NCBI RefSeq assembly: GCF_001303895.1
Contig: NZ_LJSD01000011.1
Location: forward strand, 620,001-684,000
Direction: 5' to 3'
DNA: 64,000 nt
Source of the DNA: Mesorhizobium sp. 1M-11
GTDB taxonomy: Bacteria > Pseudomonadota > Alphaproteobacteria > Rhizobiales > Rhizobiaceae
Part shown: positions 9,714 to 18,412 of the stretch, piece by piece
How the letters are laid out: each line of letters starts with the position of its first letter
How positions within the stretch are numbered: position 1 is the first letter of the stretch
Made by a program: the position numbers and the translations under genes
The notes under the pieces: generated by a model
Databases searched by the model: none
What the model saw: the letters and a program-made list of their open reading frames with translations, nothing else
What the model was told of the DNA's origin: nothing

Positions 9714-9749
9714 CGGAAGGTCCGCGCCTTTCCGCCCTGGGCGCCCGTC

Positions 9750-9793
9750 GATAAAATCAAAACAAAACAAGCGCTTGCGAGGCAAGCGCTTGT
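9750..9793 (-). terminator. Rho-independent terminator of the siderophore operon
   Basis: Perfect 12-base arms ACAAGCGCTTGC (9767-9778) and GCAAGCGCTTGT (9782-9793) flank GAG. Read on the minus strand the hairpin is followed by a T-rich run (GTTTTGTTTTGATTTTAT). It lies 51 bases after the end of the iucD-like gene. Confidence 0.8.
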
Positions 9794-9844
9794 TCAATCG
9801 TCACATATCGCCTAATGCGGCGACCCTTCAGCAGTTGCCATGTT

Positions 9845-11161
9845 CTAGAGGGTGGCCCCCTGCGCCATCTGCGACAGCGCTTCCGCAGAATCGTTTACCC
9901 ATTTCACTGCCGATGGCCGAAGATCGAGATCGAAATGCTCGTGCCCCAGCAAGGCATTGACGATGACGGCGCTGCGCCATGCCATCAGACTGAGCTGTGG
10001 TTCGGCGATGCCGTGGCTGTGACGGCCGGCATTGAGCGCAAAGATGCGCGCGGCCTCAGGTCCGTCCCATTCCACCGAAAAATCCTCACGCAGCTGATAA
10101 AGGCCACGTTCGTCGAGATCCAGCCGCTCGCCCAGCGGCGCCAGGAATTCCGGCACTGTGAAAACATAACCGGTGGCGAGTACGACGGCATCGGCGCTCA
10201 CCATCTCCACACTGCCGTCGAAACCATTGCGCATGACGAGGCGGAACTCACCGCCCTCATGGCGCAGGTCGAGAACCTCGCGATGCGGCAGGAAGGCGAG
10301 ATCGTGTTCCTTGCCGGAGAGGTGACGCAGCGCATAGCTCTTCTGGTAGATCGCCCGTAGCGTCGAAGCCGAAATGCCGTCGCCGGCCAGTTTCTGCTGG
10401 GCAACGGTTGGTTGCTTGCGCGAGCGCGGCAACGCATGGAACCGTTCGACATATTGCGGGGTGAAAAACTCGTCGGTGAAGGGAGAATCGTCCAAAGTCT
10501 GGAAATTCTGCCGACGGCTGATCCAGGCAATGGACTGGTCCGCCGCCTCCGGTTGCGACAGCAGATGCTGCATGATTTCGGCACCGCTTTGGCCGCCGCC
10601 GATGACAACGATACGCCGCCCTTTCAAGCCACCCAGCCGGTAGGCCGCCTGGCTGGTGTGGAAACAGGTGCTACCCAGCGCTGCCTGCCCCCAATCGGGA
10701 ATGTTCGGCTTCAGCCCGACGCCGAGCGACAGATTGCGCGCCAGGCGCGTTTCGGCATCGAAGCGAACATGGAAAACTCCTTCTTCGAAACGGACCTCGC
10801 GCACGGATCGCCCGAAGCGGAGATTATCGAGACCGGAGGCGACCCAGGAAAGATAGCGTGCGAATTCACGACGTGGGATCGCGTCAAAATCGGCGTTGAG
10901 GAATTCGTAGAACCGCTTCTGCGAAACCAGGTAGCTGGCGAAACTCCAGGGGCTGGTCGGCAGCGTAGCCGTCACCAGATCCTTCATGAAGGATGTCTGC
11001 AGTTCAACGCCTTCCAGCATCATGCCCGGATGCCAGTCGAAGGCCGGTTTGTCGTCGAAGAAACACACATCGGCGGAAGGGATTGCATCGAGATGCGCCG
11101 CGAGGCTCAGGTGGAAGGGACCGATGCCGATACCTGCGAGGTCTAGGACTGGGGATGTCAT
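9845..11161 (-). CDS. iucD: L-lysine/ornithine N-monooxygenase, siderophore biosynthesis (IucD-like)
   Basis: A 438-residue flavin- and NADPH-dependent N-hydroxylase. The FAD-binding start (LDLAGIGIGPFHLSLAAHL), the substrate region (MLEGVELQTSFMKDLVT), the NADPH-binding GGGQSGAE and the late ATGY motif (VLATGYVF) are all visible. In aerobactin synthesis IucD converts L-lysine to N6-hydroxylysine. The order iucA-iucB-iucC-iucD and the absence of diaminobutyrate aminotransferase and decarboxylase genes favour lysine over 1,3-diaminopropane, but substrate choice cannot be fixed from sequence. It is the last gene of the operon, 18 bases after iucC, and is followed by a strong terminator. Confidence 0.88.
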   Translation of the reverse strand: MTSPVLDLAGIGIGPFHLSLAAHLDAIPSADVCFFDDKPAFDWHPGMMLEGVELQTSFMKDLVTATLPTSPWSFASYLVSQKRFYEFLNADFDAIPRREFARYLSWVASGLDNLRFGRSVREVRFEEGVFHVRFDAETRLARNLSLGVGLKPNIPDWGQAALGSTCFHTSQAAYRLGGLKGRRIVVIGGGQSGAEIMQHLLSQPEAADQSIAWISRRQNFQTLDDSPFTDEFFTPQYVERFHALPRSRKQPTVAQQKLAGDGISASTLRAIYQKSYALRHLSGKEHDLAFLPHREVLDLRHEGGEFRLVMRNGFDGSVEMVSADAVVLATGYVFTVPEFLAPLGERLDLDERGLYQLREDFSVEWDGPEAARIFALNAGRHSHGIAEPQLSLMAWRSAVIVNALLGHEHFDLDLRPSAVKWVNDSAEALSQMAQGATL

Positions 11162-11179
11162 GGACAGCTCCGTTGTTGA

Positions 11180-13000
11180 TCAGGCCGCTTTGCCCCGGCC
11201 GATGGTCAGGCCGAGGTACAATGGGTTGTCGAGTTCGGTGCCGAGGGCGGGGACAGGTCGCTCGCCGGCGTCACCATAGCCGATGGCAAAGCGCACCTTG
11301 TTGATGGCGATGCGCGGCATTTTCGGTTGGAGCAGATCGAACAGACGGAAACGCTCCGCAAGTTCGGGGTGCTTTGCCTGATAGGAGACGACGCAGTCGG
11401 CGAGCACACGATAGAAGACCGCCTCATCCAGCCCGTCGAAATCGGCTAGCGCAGCCGAGACGAAGCGCAGCACGCTGGCAATATGGCCAGTCTGCAGATG
11501 CTGCAGCAGATGCGCCGGCGGGCGTCGCTTCAACGTGGCGCGAACCGCCGGGTCGAGTGTCGCAAGTTCCGGGAAATCGGCATCGACCAGGTCCAGATCG
11601 CCCTGGAAATCCTTGACCGCAACGCCGACCGGCACATCCCCCTCGAGGAGGATGGTGATGTTCTGGCCATGGGCGATGAAACCGACACCGTAGCGGCACA
11701 GGAAATGATAGAGCGGCACGAAGACGCTGGAGAACAGACGCTCCAGCCAGACCTCGTGGCCAAGCCCCGAAAGCTCGATCAAGGCGCTGATGACGGGGCG
11801 GCCTTGCGCATCGGTTTGCGCAAGTGCGCCCATCATCATCGGTCGCCTGCCTTTCGGCAGGTTCTGGAGCGGGCTCTCGCGCCAGATCGCGCCCAGCATT
11901 TCCAGGTGCTGGTAAGGCGCGGCCTCGATGCGTTCGAACTGAGGGTGCGGATAAAAGGCGCCCGCCACTTCGCCGAGGACATGAGCCGGTTCCAGCACGG
12001 GATCGGCGGCCGCCACATCGGCCAGCCAGCGTGACAGGAGCGGGCCTATGTCCATGTATTTGCCGGGCACGCCACGCCATGCCGAGGTGTTGAGCACGGT
12101 GAGCGGCAGCTTCACGTGCAACGCCTCCGGCCGCGAGACGTTGGCCAGCGTGCGCAGCGATTGCTGGGCGGCAAAATAGTCGCCGAACTGTCCGAGCGGC
12201 ACGATGCGCCCGGCAGCGACCTCACCGGCATAGCTTGCGGCAAGCATGGCCTGCCATTGCCAGGGATGGACAGGCACCAGCAGATGCGTGTCGGCAGACG
12301 CGCCTGCTGCGTCGCGGGCAGCCTCAAGCCGCACCCGTTCGGTCCGATTGAGGGCTGCGTCGAGCAAAGCGTCTTCGGTGATGTCGGGATCGACCGAAAA
12401 GCGCAGATGCGTGCGTTGCGCGGCAATCCAGAACAGCTGGAACTCGGACACGAATTCGGGCGAATAGGCCTCGAAAGCCTCGAGCCCCCAGCCGATGCGG
12501 CCTTTGTTCGCCGGCGCCTTCGGATGGCCGTCGAGCAGACGCTGCAGGTCGAGGTCCGGCAATCTGGCGAGGTCGAAGGCGGTGAAGGCCTGACGCTCGG
12601 CAAGGATGCGCACATCCGCCATCAGCGTGCTGTAGAGTTCCTTGGCGTAGGTGCTGAGGGTGGGCGCCGAAATCTCGAGCACGGCACGCGCATCGACGAA
12701 GAAAGCAACGGCATCATCCACTAGCGTCTCATCGCCATTTGCGACCCGTACCAGCGTTTCCGGATTGATTGACAACTGACCCCAGATGCGACGCTCGGCT
12801 TCGAAGCGATAGGCAACTACGCCGAGCGGCACTTCCCAATGTCTGCCGGCCGCGTTCATCGACCGAACGGGCAACACTTCCTCGTAGATCAATTCCGGGA
12901 TGGCGCGCGCCAGAATGGCCTGGTTGGCGCGACTCCAGAGCTCGCCGGTGACGGCCCGCCCTTTGGGCAAAGGACCGAGTGATATGAAGTGCCCGCTCAC
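11180..13000 (-). CDS. iucC: NIS siderophore synthetase (IucC-like)
   Basis: A 606-residue NRPS-independent siderophore synthetase that would join the second acyl-hydroxylysine to the citrate half-product. Family motifs are visible: HPKAPANKG (ATP-binding His/Lys), VPVHPWQWQ, LKLPLTVLNTSAWRG and IAHGQN. The start is a GTG whose first four bases (GTGA) overlap the stop of iucB, so it is translationally coupled. The reaction is ATP-dependent adenylation of a citrate carboxylate in the cytoplasm. Assignment to the IucC rather than IucA class rests on gene order and on its downstream position next to iucD. Confidence 0.88.
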   Translation of the reverse strand: MSGHFISLGPLPKGRAVTGELWSRANQAILARAIPELIYEEVLPVRSMNAAGRHWEVPLGVVAYRFEAERRIWGQLSINPETLVRVANGDETLVDDAVAFFVDARAVLEISAPTLSTYAKELYSTLMADVRILAERQAFTAFDLARLPDLDLQRLLDGHPKAPANKGRIGWGLEAFEAYSPEFVSEFQLFWIAAQRTHLRFSVDPDITEDALLDAALNRTERVRLEAARDAAGASADTHLLVPVHPWQWQAMLAASYAGEVAAGRIVPLGQFGDYFAAQQSLRTLANVSRPEALHVKLPLTVLNTSAWRGVPGKYMDIGPLLSRWLADVAAADPVLEPAHVLGEVAGAFYPHPQFERIEAAPYQHLEMLGAIWRESPLQNLPKGRRPMMMGALAQTDAQGRPVISALIELSGLGHEVWLERLFSSVFVPLYHFLCRYGVGFIAHGQNITILLEGDVPVGVAVKDFQGDLDLVDADFPELATLDPAVRATLKRRPPAHLLQHLQTGHIASVLRFVSAALADFDGLDEAVFYRVLADCVVSYQAKHPELAERFRLFDLLQPKMPRIAINKVRFAIGYGDAGERPVPALGTELDNPLYLGLTIGRGKAA

Positions 13001-14070
13001 AGGGGCACCTCGCTGAAGAAGCGCTCGCGCTGGCAGCAGACGAACATGGCCCGCTTGTGCGGGAAGTCGAATTCCTTGACCTTGTCGTAGGCAGCATGCG
13101 CGCAGTAGCTCAGCATCTTATGGTTCGTTGCGCGCGGTTCGCCGACGATGAGCTGCGTGCGCGGGTCGTCAAGAAACAGATAGTGGGTCACCGAACGGAA
13201 CAGCGCCATCGTCTTCGGCCTGCCGAGATGCCGCTTGTTGCCGATCAGACCGTGCCAGCCGCGATCGTAATCGGTCGGCTCATAGTAAGGCCCGAGGCGA
13301 TCTTCCTTGCCCCAGTAGAATTCGAGATAGCCGCTCGGCTCGCCGTCCAAGCTGGCGATGACACCGAAGATATGCGGGTCCTGTTCCTGCGCGGCGAGAT
13401 AGCCGTCGAGGTCCTCACGACTCTGCGCCAGCTCCCAGAAGAAGGAGACGCGGCCGTCATTCATCCATTCGTGGAACAGGTCGAGGTCATGACGCCGATC
13501 GATCGGCCGGAACGACAAGGTGAGGTCGATCTCGGGCAGCCACCGCTCATACATGACGCCATTAGGGCGTGGTGAACGCAGCGGCGGCAGCCGATCGGCC
13601 GGGCCGATCGATGTTTCGACGGCAGGATAGGTCAGGTGCGAAGCCTGCTTGCGCCAGAGCAGAGGCAGCTGCCGCAGCACGGAACGCTTGAGAACCGTGC
13701 GCAACTTGTCGGCGACAGGGTCTGCAGTGCGTGCTGTCGCCAGCGCGATGACCGGCCAGGCCTCCTCGACCGGCGGCAACAGCAGCTGCCCAGCGTCGGG
13801 AAAGCGGCAGAAGACCGCATCGGCAAGTGCGGCCAGCATCTGCGGCTGGTCGTGACGGCCTACCTCGAAGACAACGTCATCGAGGAGCAGATTGGCTTGG
13901 TGCCGGATCAGTACCGCCTGCGCGATGCGGATACCGGCAGGAGACACCAGGCTCAATTTGCTACCGTCGAACCGGACTTCGAACGCGCCGTCGTCCGAGC
14001 CTAGGTAGTGTTTGGTCACGGCAAGAATACCATCGGTTTGGTCGGGCTTTTCTCTCAGTTGGATGTTCAT
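12997..14070 (-). CDS. iucB: Hydroxylysine N-acyltransferase (IucB-like, GNAT fold)
   Basis: A 357-residue protein whose C-terminal half is the IucB/RhbD-type GNAT acyltransferase domain (LSFRPIDRRHDLDLFHEWMN, the FWEL segment, GYLEFYWGKEDRLGPYY, GEPRATNHKML). In aerobactin synthesis this step acetylates N6-hydroxylysine with acetyl-CoA to give the hydroxamate. The N-terminal ~170 residues lack recognisable motifs but are usual for this family. It is joined by four-base overlaps to the genes on both sides (ATGA with iucA, GTGA with iucC). The acyl donor length is not predictable, so a different acyl-hydroxamate is possible. Confidence 0.87.
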   Translation of the reverse strand: MNIQLREKPDQTDGILAVTKHYLGSDDGAFEVRFDGSKLSLVSPAGIRIAQAVLIRHQANLLLDDVVFEVGRHDQPQMLAALADAVFCRFPDAGQLLLPPVEEAWPVIALATARTADPVADKLRTVLKRSVLRQLPLLWRKQASHLTYPAVETSIGPADRLPPLRSPRPNGVMYERWLPEIDLTLSFRPIDRRHDLDLFHEWMNDGRVSFFWELAQSREDLDGYLAAQEQDPHIFGVIASLDGEPSGYLEFYWGKEDRLGPYYEPTDYDRGWHGLIGNKRHLGRPKTMALFRSVTHYLFLDDPRTQLIVGEPRATNHKMLSYCAHAAYDKVKEFDFPHKRAMFVCCQRERFFSEVPL

Positions 14071-15854
14071 GCGGGCTTCCTCGTGAAAAGCGGATTTGAC
14101 ATCGGGACGTAACCGGCAAGCGGATCGGTCACCTCGGTGTTCTCATTGGTGTTCTTCAACGAAAACAGGAAATTGCCCTTGCTGCCGAGCGTGGGCGAAT
14201 TGAGCAGATAGTCGAGGCAGGCCGGGTTAGCGGGTGTCCGCGCGGCGAGCCGTTCCAGCAGCAAGCGGAAGCGGGCAAGCAATGCCTCCTCGCTGGACAA
14301 TCCGGCATCGGCGAGTGCCGAAATGACGGCAAAGACCCCGTTGATGACGAGGTAGTAGCCGAACAAACGGGCAGCGGCGTCCGCATCGAAGACGTGATCG
14401 CCCTTGCCACCTGCGGAAGGCAGGTGCTCACGCAGCATCGGCAGGAACTCCCGGACATAGCCGGTGCCCTGGCAGTCGCGGAAATAGAGATGGCTGGGCC
14501 AGCCGTCATTCAGCCCGACGACGACGTTCTGCTGATGCGCACCAAACAGCAGTCCGAACTCCGAGAAGGCAAGAAAGAAAGGTTCGATCACCGTATCGAG
14601 GAAACGTTCGAACCAGCACTCCGCGACCACGGACAGTTCCAGACCTTCCTGCTTCGCAACAAACCGGACGAGGTCGGAAAGATGGCTTTCCGCCTTGCCC
14701 GGGTGACGCTCGCATAAGGCACCCAACACAGCTGCCTTGGGCGGGCTATCGCGCACAAACGGGTTCTCGCGGAAGGACACGATGGTGCTGGTGAGCACCG
14801 CGCCGCCGGGTCCATCGCGCAATGCCATCCACGCCGGCTCGCCGAGTACCGTCAATGTCGGGCAGACGTCTCTCAGTTTCCCGCTCAACGTGCCCTTGAC
14901 CAGGCGGTGCACAGAAAGCCCCCGGTCGCATTCGCGCCGTTCGATGACCCGGCGCGAATTGGTGAGCTTGAGGTCGAGCGAGAATTTCAGCATCCAGGCG
15001 CTGTCGGCAGAATGGATCGTGCGCAGCGACGTCGTCGCGCGCCATGAAGGTCCGCCGAGCCCTAGATCGCGCACCAGACCCGCCGCGAAGAGCCCCTGCA
15101 TGGCCGGCACCAGCATCAGCCGCGAAGCCTGCCAGGGATGCATCGGGAAGAGCTGTGAGCCTTCGGCTTTCCGAACGAGCGAGACAGCGTCCTCTCCCGT
15201 GAGTCCCTGCACCATCTCCCTGACGTCGTGCGCTTCGACACTGCCACAGGCAAAAACATCCGGATGCACGGCCCACCAGCGCAGCTGGAAAGCGCTGCCA
15301 TATTCATGGCCGAAGCGGCGCGAGTCTTCTTCGGAAAACTCATCGCGGCTCATCGGTGTGGGATGGACGGCATGACCGAAGCGCAGCGCGCTTTCCGCCT
15401 CGATGAAGTCCGACACGCCGCCAGCAAACGGTCGTGCAGAACCTCGTATTGCGGCGGTCTGCGCGATCGCGGCGACACTGGCAGCCGCCCGCCTCTGCAA
15501 GTTCAGCCTGCCGGCGCTGCTGGAACGGCCGCGGATGTCTTCCTCGCGCAACAGCATGGCGAGAACATCGAAGAGTTCGATTTCAACGGGATCCGGCTTG
15601 CCGTCGGTCAGAAGCCAGATCCGGCCGTCGAAACCGTGATAGCCGACGCATGACCGATGACGCAGTGGCGCGACAACGACCGCGCCGGTGGCTGGCAGAT
15701 CAAGAACAAGAACCTCTTTGGCTCCAGCGGAGATACCGTAGCATTCGGCGCGATCGAAACGGCATCCTTTCCATTCCCGGACAAGAGAATTCAATAATCT
15801 ATCGACAGATGGAGCAATATTACTTCTATCTTCTAGGTAAGTAATGGCGTCCAT
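14067..15854 (-). CDS. iucA: NIS siderophore synthetase (IucA-like)
   Basis: A 595-residue NIS synthetase, first gene of the siderophore operon, expected to couple citrate to the first acyl-hydroxylysine. Visible motifs are HPTPMSRDEF (where the family often has HPxxKxR, so one basic residue is replaced by Met), FPMHPWQ, KFSLDLKLTNSRRVI and FGAHQQN (the family usually has HGQN). Transcription would start in the 82-base gap to the divergent MFS gene. The Met and Gln substitutions deserve comparison with characterised IucA proteins, but the sequence otherwise looks intact and full length. Confidence 0.86.
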   Translation of the reverse strand: MDAITYLEDRSNIAPSVDRLLNSLVREWKGCRFDRAECYGISAGAKEVLVLDLPATGAVVVAPLRHRSCVGYHGFDGRIWLLTDGKPDPVEIELFDVLAMLLREEDIRGRSSSAGRLNLQRRAAASVAAIAQTAAIRGSARPFAGGVSDFIEAESALRFGHAVHPTPMSRDEFSEEDSRRFGHEYGSAFQLRWWAVHPDVFACGSVEAHDVREMVQGLTGEDAVSLVRKAEGSQLFPMHPWQASRLMLVPAMQGLFAAGLVRDLGLGGPSWRATTSLRTIHSADSAWMLKFSLDLKLTNSRRVIERRECDRGLSVHRLVKGTLSGKLRDVCPTLTVLGEPAWMALRDGPGGAVLTSTIVSFRENPFVRDSPPKAAVLGALCERHPGKAESHLSDLVRFVAKQEGLELSVVAECWFERFLDTVIEPFFLAFSEFGLLFGAHQQNVVVGLNDGWPSHLYFRDCQGTGYVREFLPMLREHLPSAGGKGDHVFDADAAARLFGYYLVINGVFAVISALADAGLSSEEALLARFRLLLERLAARTPANPACLDYLLNSPTLGSKGNFLFSLKNTNENTEVTDPLAGYVPMSNPLFTRKPA

Positions 15855-15936
15855 TTGTTTTAACTCACAGCAGTTGCAATTATATATTTATTGTGGAATT
15901 GAACACAGGCAACTCTAAAAAACCCTTCCTCCACTT
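15855..15936. promoter_or_regulatory. Divergent promoter region of siderophore operon and MFS gene
   Basis: This short AT-rich gap must hold both promoters. On the minus strand TATAAT (15884-15879) is a good -10 for iucA without a clear -35. On the plus strand TTGTGG (15891-15896) and TCTAAA (15914-15919) with 17 bases between fit the MFS gene. I could not find a convincing Fur, Irr or RirA box. Confidence 0.4.
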
Positions 15937-15939
15937 GTG

Positions 15940-17127
15940 ATGACCTCCATTTCCTCTCTCGAAGAAACAAACCTGACGCGGCGCCTGGCGCTCGGCGCCA
16001 TGTCGATCGGCTTCGGCCAATCGGCCTTTGTCGTCTTGGTGCCCCTGGTGATGGCTCAACTGGGGCTGACGACCTTCGACCTCGGCTTGGCTGTGGCCGC
16101 GGGCACATTCGCCTTCCTGATCGGCGCACCCTTGTGGGGCAGCGTAGGCGGCCGTATCGGCCATGGCCGCATGATCCGTCTGCTTGGGCTGGCGATGCTG
16201 GCCGCACAGGCACTGCTGGTGATCCAGCTGCTGGCCGGACCAACTGCCTACGGTATCGCTGTCGCCGGACTGATCGTTTCGCGCCTGCTCTATGGCTTTG
16301 CCGCTGCAGGTGTGACGCCCACTGCTCAGGGCTGGCTCGCGGGCACCGTCGATGCCAGTCGCCGGCAGGCAGCCTTCGGACTGCTGAGTGCCGGCCTCAA
16401 TTTCGGCAGGCTCGCGGGTTCGGTAGCCGGCGCCGCTGCCGCGATCACCACGCAGCTTACCGTCGCCCTGTTTGCGCTGGCTCCGCTCCTGCTGTGGCTG
16501 GCCCCGAAGGGTACAGCACCTCAGGCTGATGCGAAGGTCGGTTCGCCTAAGCTCTCGCCATTCGACAGGCGGATCCTGCCTTTCCTGCTGATCGGCACCT
16601 GCATGACCGCCGGCTTTGGACAGGTGCAGATCATGCTCGGGCCATTGCTGCAGTGGAAGCTCGGTCTCGACGCCGCGCAGGCGACGGCCATGACCGGCGC
16701 CGCGCTCGCGCTGGTGGCTGTAACGATGATCGCGGTGCAGGCGCTTGTGCTGCCCAGGTTGCACTGGAGCGAGCGCAACGGCATCCTCGCCGGCACTGGT
16801 CTGGTCGCAGCCGGAATGGCCGGCCTCACGATCGCCAACAATTATGGCGCAGGCGCCCTGGCGCTGGTGGCAACGGGCTTCGGCACCGCGCTGGCAACGC
16901 CGGCCTACACGGCCTGGCTTGCACGGCGCGTGGACAACCACGAACAAGGCGCCGCCGCCGGCTGGCTGTCGAGCGCCCATATCGTCGGCCAGACGGCCGG
17001 TGCCCTGATGGGCGGTTTTGCCTTCCAGTTGGCACCGGAGCTGCCGCTGTTGGGCTGCGCGGGCCTGGCTTTTGCTGCCGCCGCAATTGCCGCGATGCTC
17101 GACAGGCGTGGCGGTATGCAGCGATGA
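15940..17127 (+). CDS. MFS transporter, candidate siderophore exporter
   Basis: About 395 residues with roughly 12 hydrophobic segments in two halves, typical of the major facilitator superfamily (for example GAPLWGSVGGRIGHGRMIRLLG between helices 2 and 3). It is divergent from iucA and shares its promoter region, as expected for the exporter of the freshly made siderophore; MFS proteins of this type accompany aerobactin loci. The ATG at 15940 is directly preceded by an in-frame GTG at 15937. Neither has a strong ribosome site. The export role is inferred from location. Confidence 0.75.
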   Translation: MTSISSLEETNLTRRLALGAMSIGFGQSAFVVLVPLVMAQLGLTTFDLGLAVAAGTFAFLIGAPLWGSVGGRIGHGRMIRLLGLAMLAAQALLVIQLLAGPTAYGIAVAGLIVSRLLYGFAAAGVTPTAQGWLAGTVDASRRQAAFGLLSAGLNFGRLAGSVAGAAAAITTQLTVALFALAPLLLWLAPKGTAPQADAKVGSPKLSPFDRRILPFLLIGTCMTAGFGQVQIMLGPLLQWKLGLDAAQATAMTGAALALVAVTMIAVQALVLPRLHWSERNGILAGTGLVAAGMAGLTIANNYGAGALALVATGFGTALATPAYTAWLARRVDNHEQGAAAGWLSSAHIVGQTAGALMGGFAFQLAPELPLLGCAGLAFAAAAIAAMLDRRGGMQR

Positions 17128-17147
17128 AGCCATCGACCCGCGCGCCA

Positions 17148-18401
17148 TCATGAGACGGCCTCCGCCGGGCGTTCAGCCGCAGCAGCGCTGCGCAGCATGC
17201 CGTAGGTCATGATCACGGCGATACCGGAAATCGCGGTCGCCAACGCGAATAGCGGGCCGTAGCCCAACATGTCAGCCAGCCGGCCAGCAAGCATGGAACC
17301 GACCAGATAGACGATGAGCTGGGCGCAGGAGAGAATGGTGAAATCGGTGCCCGGCTGCTCCGATGAGGTCACCGACATGAACAGGCTGTAGAGCGCAACG
17401 ATTTCCATGTAGCGCACCATCGTCTGCAGGAAGGACGCGCCGAAGATCGGCGCGGCGCCGGTGAACAGCGCGAAGGCGTGCAGCATGAAAATGGCGAAGC
17501 AGATGGTGCGCAGGCCGCCGAGCAGCGCCAGGACAGACGCCGAGCCATATCTGCGCAGGAGCAGCGCCGCGATGAAGGAACCGCCGAGGCCAACGGTGAC
17601 GGCCGCACCGCCGGAAAGATAACCGATCCAGTCGAGCGGCACGCCGGCATCGACGAGATAGGCGCCTTCCATGGATTTCACCAGGCCTTCGCTGGCGCGG
17701 TAGACCAAGGCGATCCACAGGATCCGCCGCGCCTCTGGCCTTGCCAGGAAGCTGCGGATCGAAGGCCTGGTCAGAGCCGCTTGGCTGTCAGCGGCAGGGT
17801 CGGTCTCGCGCATAGCGAGCGCGGCCACCAGCGGAATGAAAGAAAGCACGGCGATCGTGACGATCGTAATGTCCCAGCCGTAGCGATGATAAAGAATAAG
17901 CCCCAGCGTGCCGCCGATGACGACGCCGAGCGCCACTGAACCGCCCTGGATGGCGTTGCCGATCGGCCGGTCGGCAGGATCGAGATATTTCGCGGCATAG
18001 CCGTCGGTCGCGATGTCCTGTGTCGACAGAAGCATGGCGACGAAGAAGCCGATCGCAAAGATCGCCCGGACATCGGTCGGTTCGACGGCAAGCATGCCGA
18101 ACAACGCAGCGATGATGCCGAGCTGGGTGATGATGACCCAGCCGGCTCGGTGAGCGCGTGCGAAGGGACGATACCTGTCGATCAGCGGCGCCCACAGGAA
18201 TTTGAGCACCAGCGGCAGCATCAGCAGCGACAGCATGCCGATGGCGGTGCGGGAAACACCCTGTTCGCGCAGGATCGGCGGAATCGCCGCCGCGAACAGG
18301 TAGGATGGGATGCCCTGCGCCAGATAGAGGCCGCCGAGCACGGCGAAGAGCCTGAGCCGCGGGCGGTTTTCCTGGATTTTTGGGAATTCCGCCGCGCTCA
18401 T
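17148..18401 (-). CDS. rhtX: RhtX/FptX-family siderophore permease
   Basis: A 417-residue MFS protein of the AmpG/RhtX type with a cytoplasmic N-terminus and about 12 membrane segments (LFAVLGGLYLAQGIPSYLF, STQDIATDGYAAKYLDP). RhtX and FptX are single-component inner-membrane importers of ferric rhizobactin 1021 and pyochelin, replacing an ABC system. It follows the TonB-dependent receptor by 11 bases on the same strand and no siderophore ABC importer is nearby, which supports that role. It is tail-to-tail with the exporter candidate. Confidence 0.82.
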   Translation of the reverse strand: MSAAEFPKIQENRPRLRLFAVLGGLYLAQGIPSYLFAAAIPPILREQGVSRTAIGMLSLLMLPLVLKFLWAPLIDRYRPFARAHRAGWVIITQLGIIAALFGMLAVEPTDVRAIFAIGFFVAMLLSTQDIATDGYAAKYLDPADRPIGNAIQGGSVALGVVIGGTLGLILYHRYGWDITIVTIAVLSFIPLVAALAMRETDPAADSQAALTRPSIRSFLARPEARRILWIALVYRASEGLVKSMEGAYLVDAGVPLDWIGYLSGGAAVTVGLGGSFIAALLLRRYGSASVLALLGGLRTICFAIFMLHAFALFTGAAPIFGASFLQTMVRYMEIVALYSLFMSVTSSEQPGTDFTILSCAQLIVYLVGSMLAGRLADMLGYGPLFALATAISGIAVIMTYGMLRSAAAAERPAEAVS

Positions 18402-18412
18402 GCCGTCGCCCC

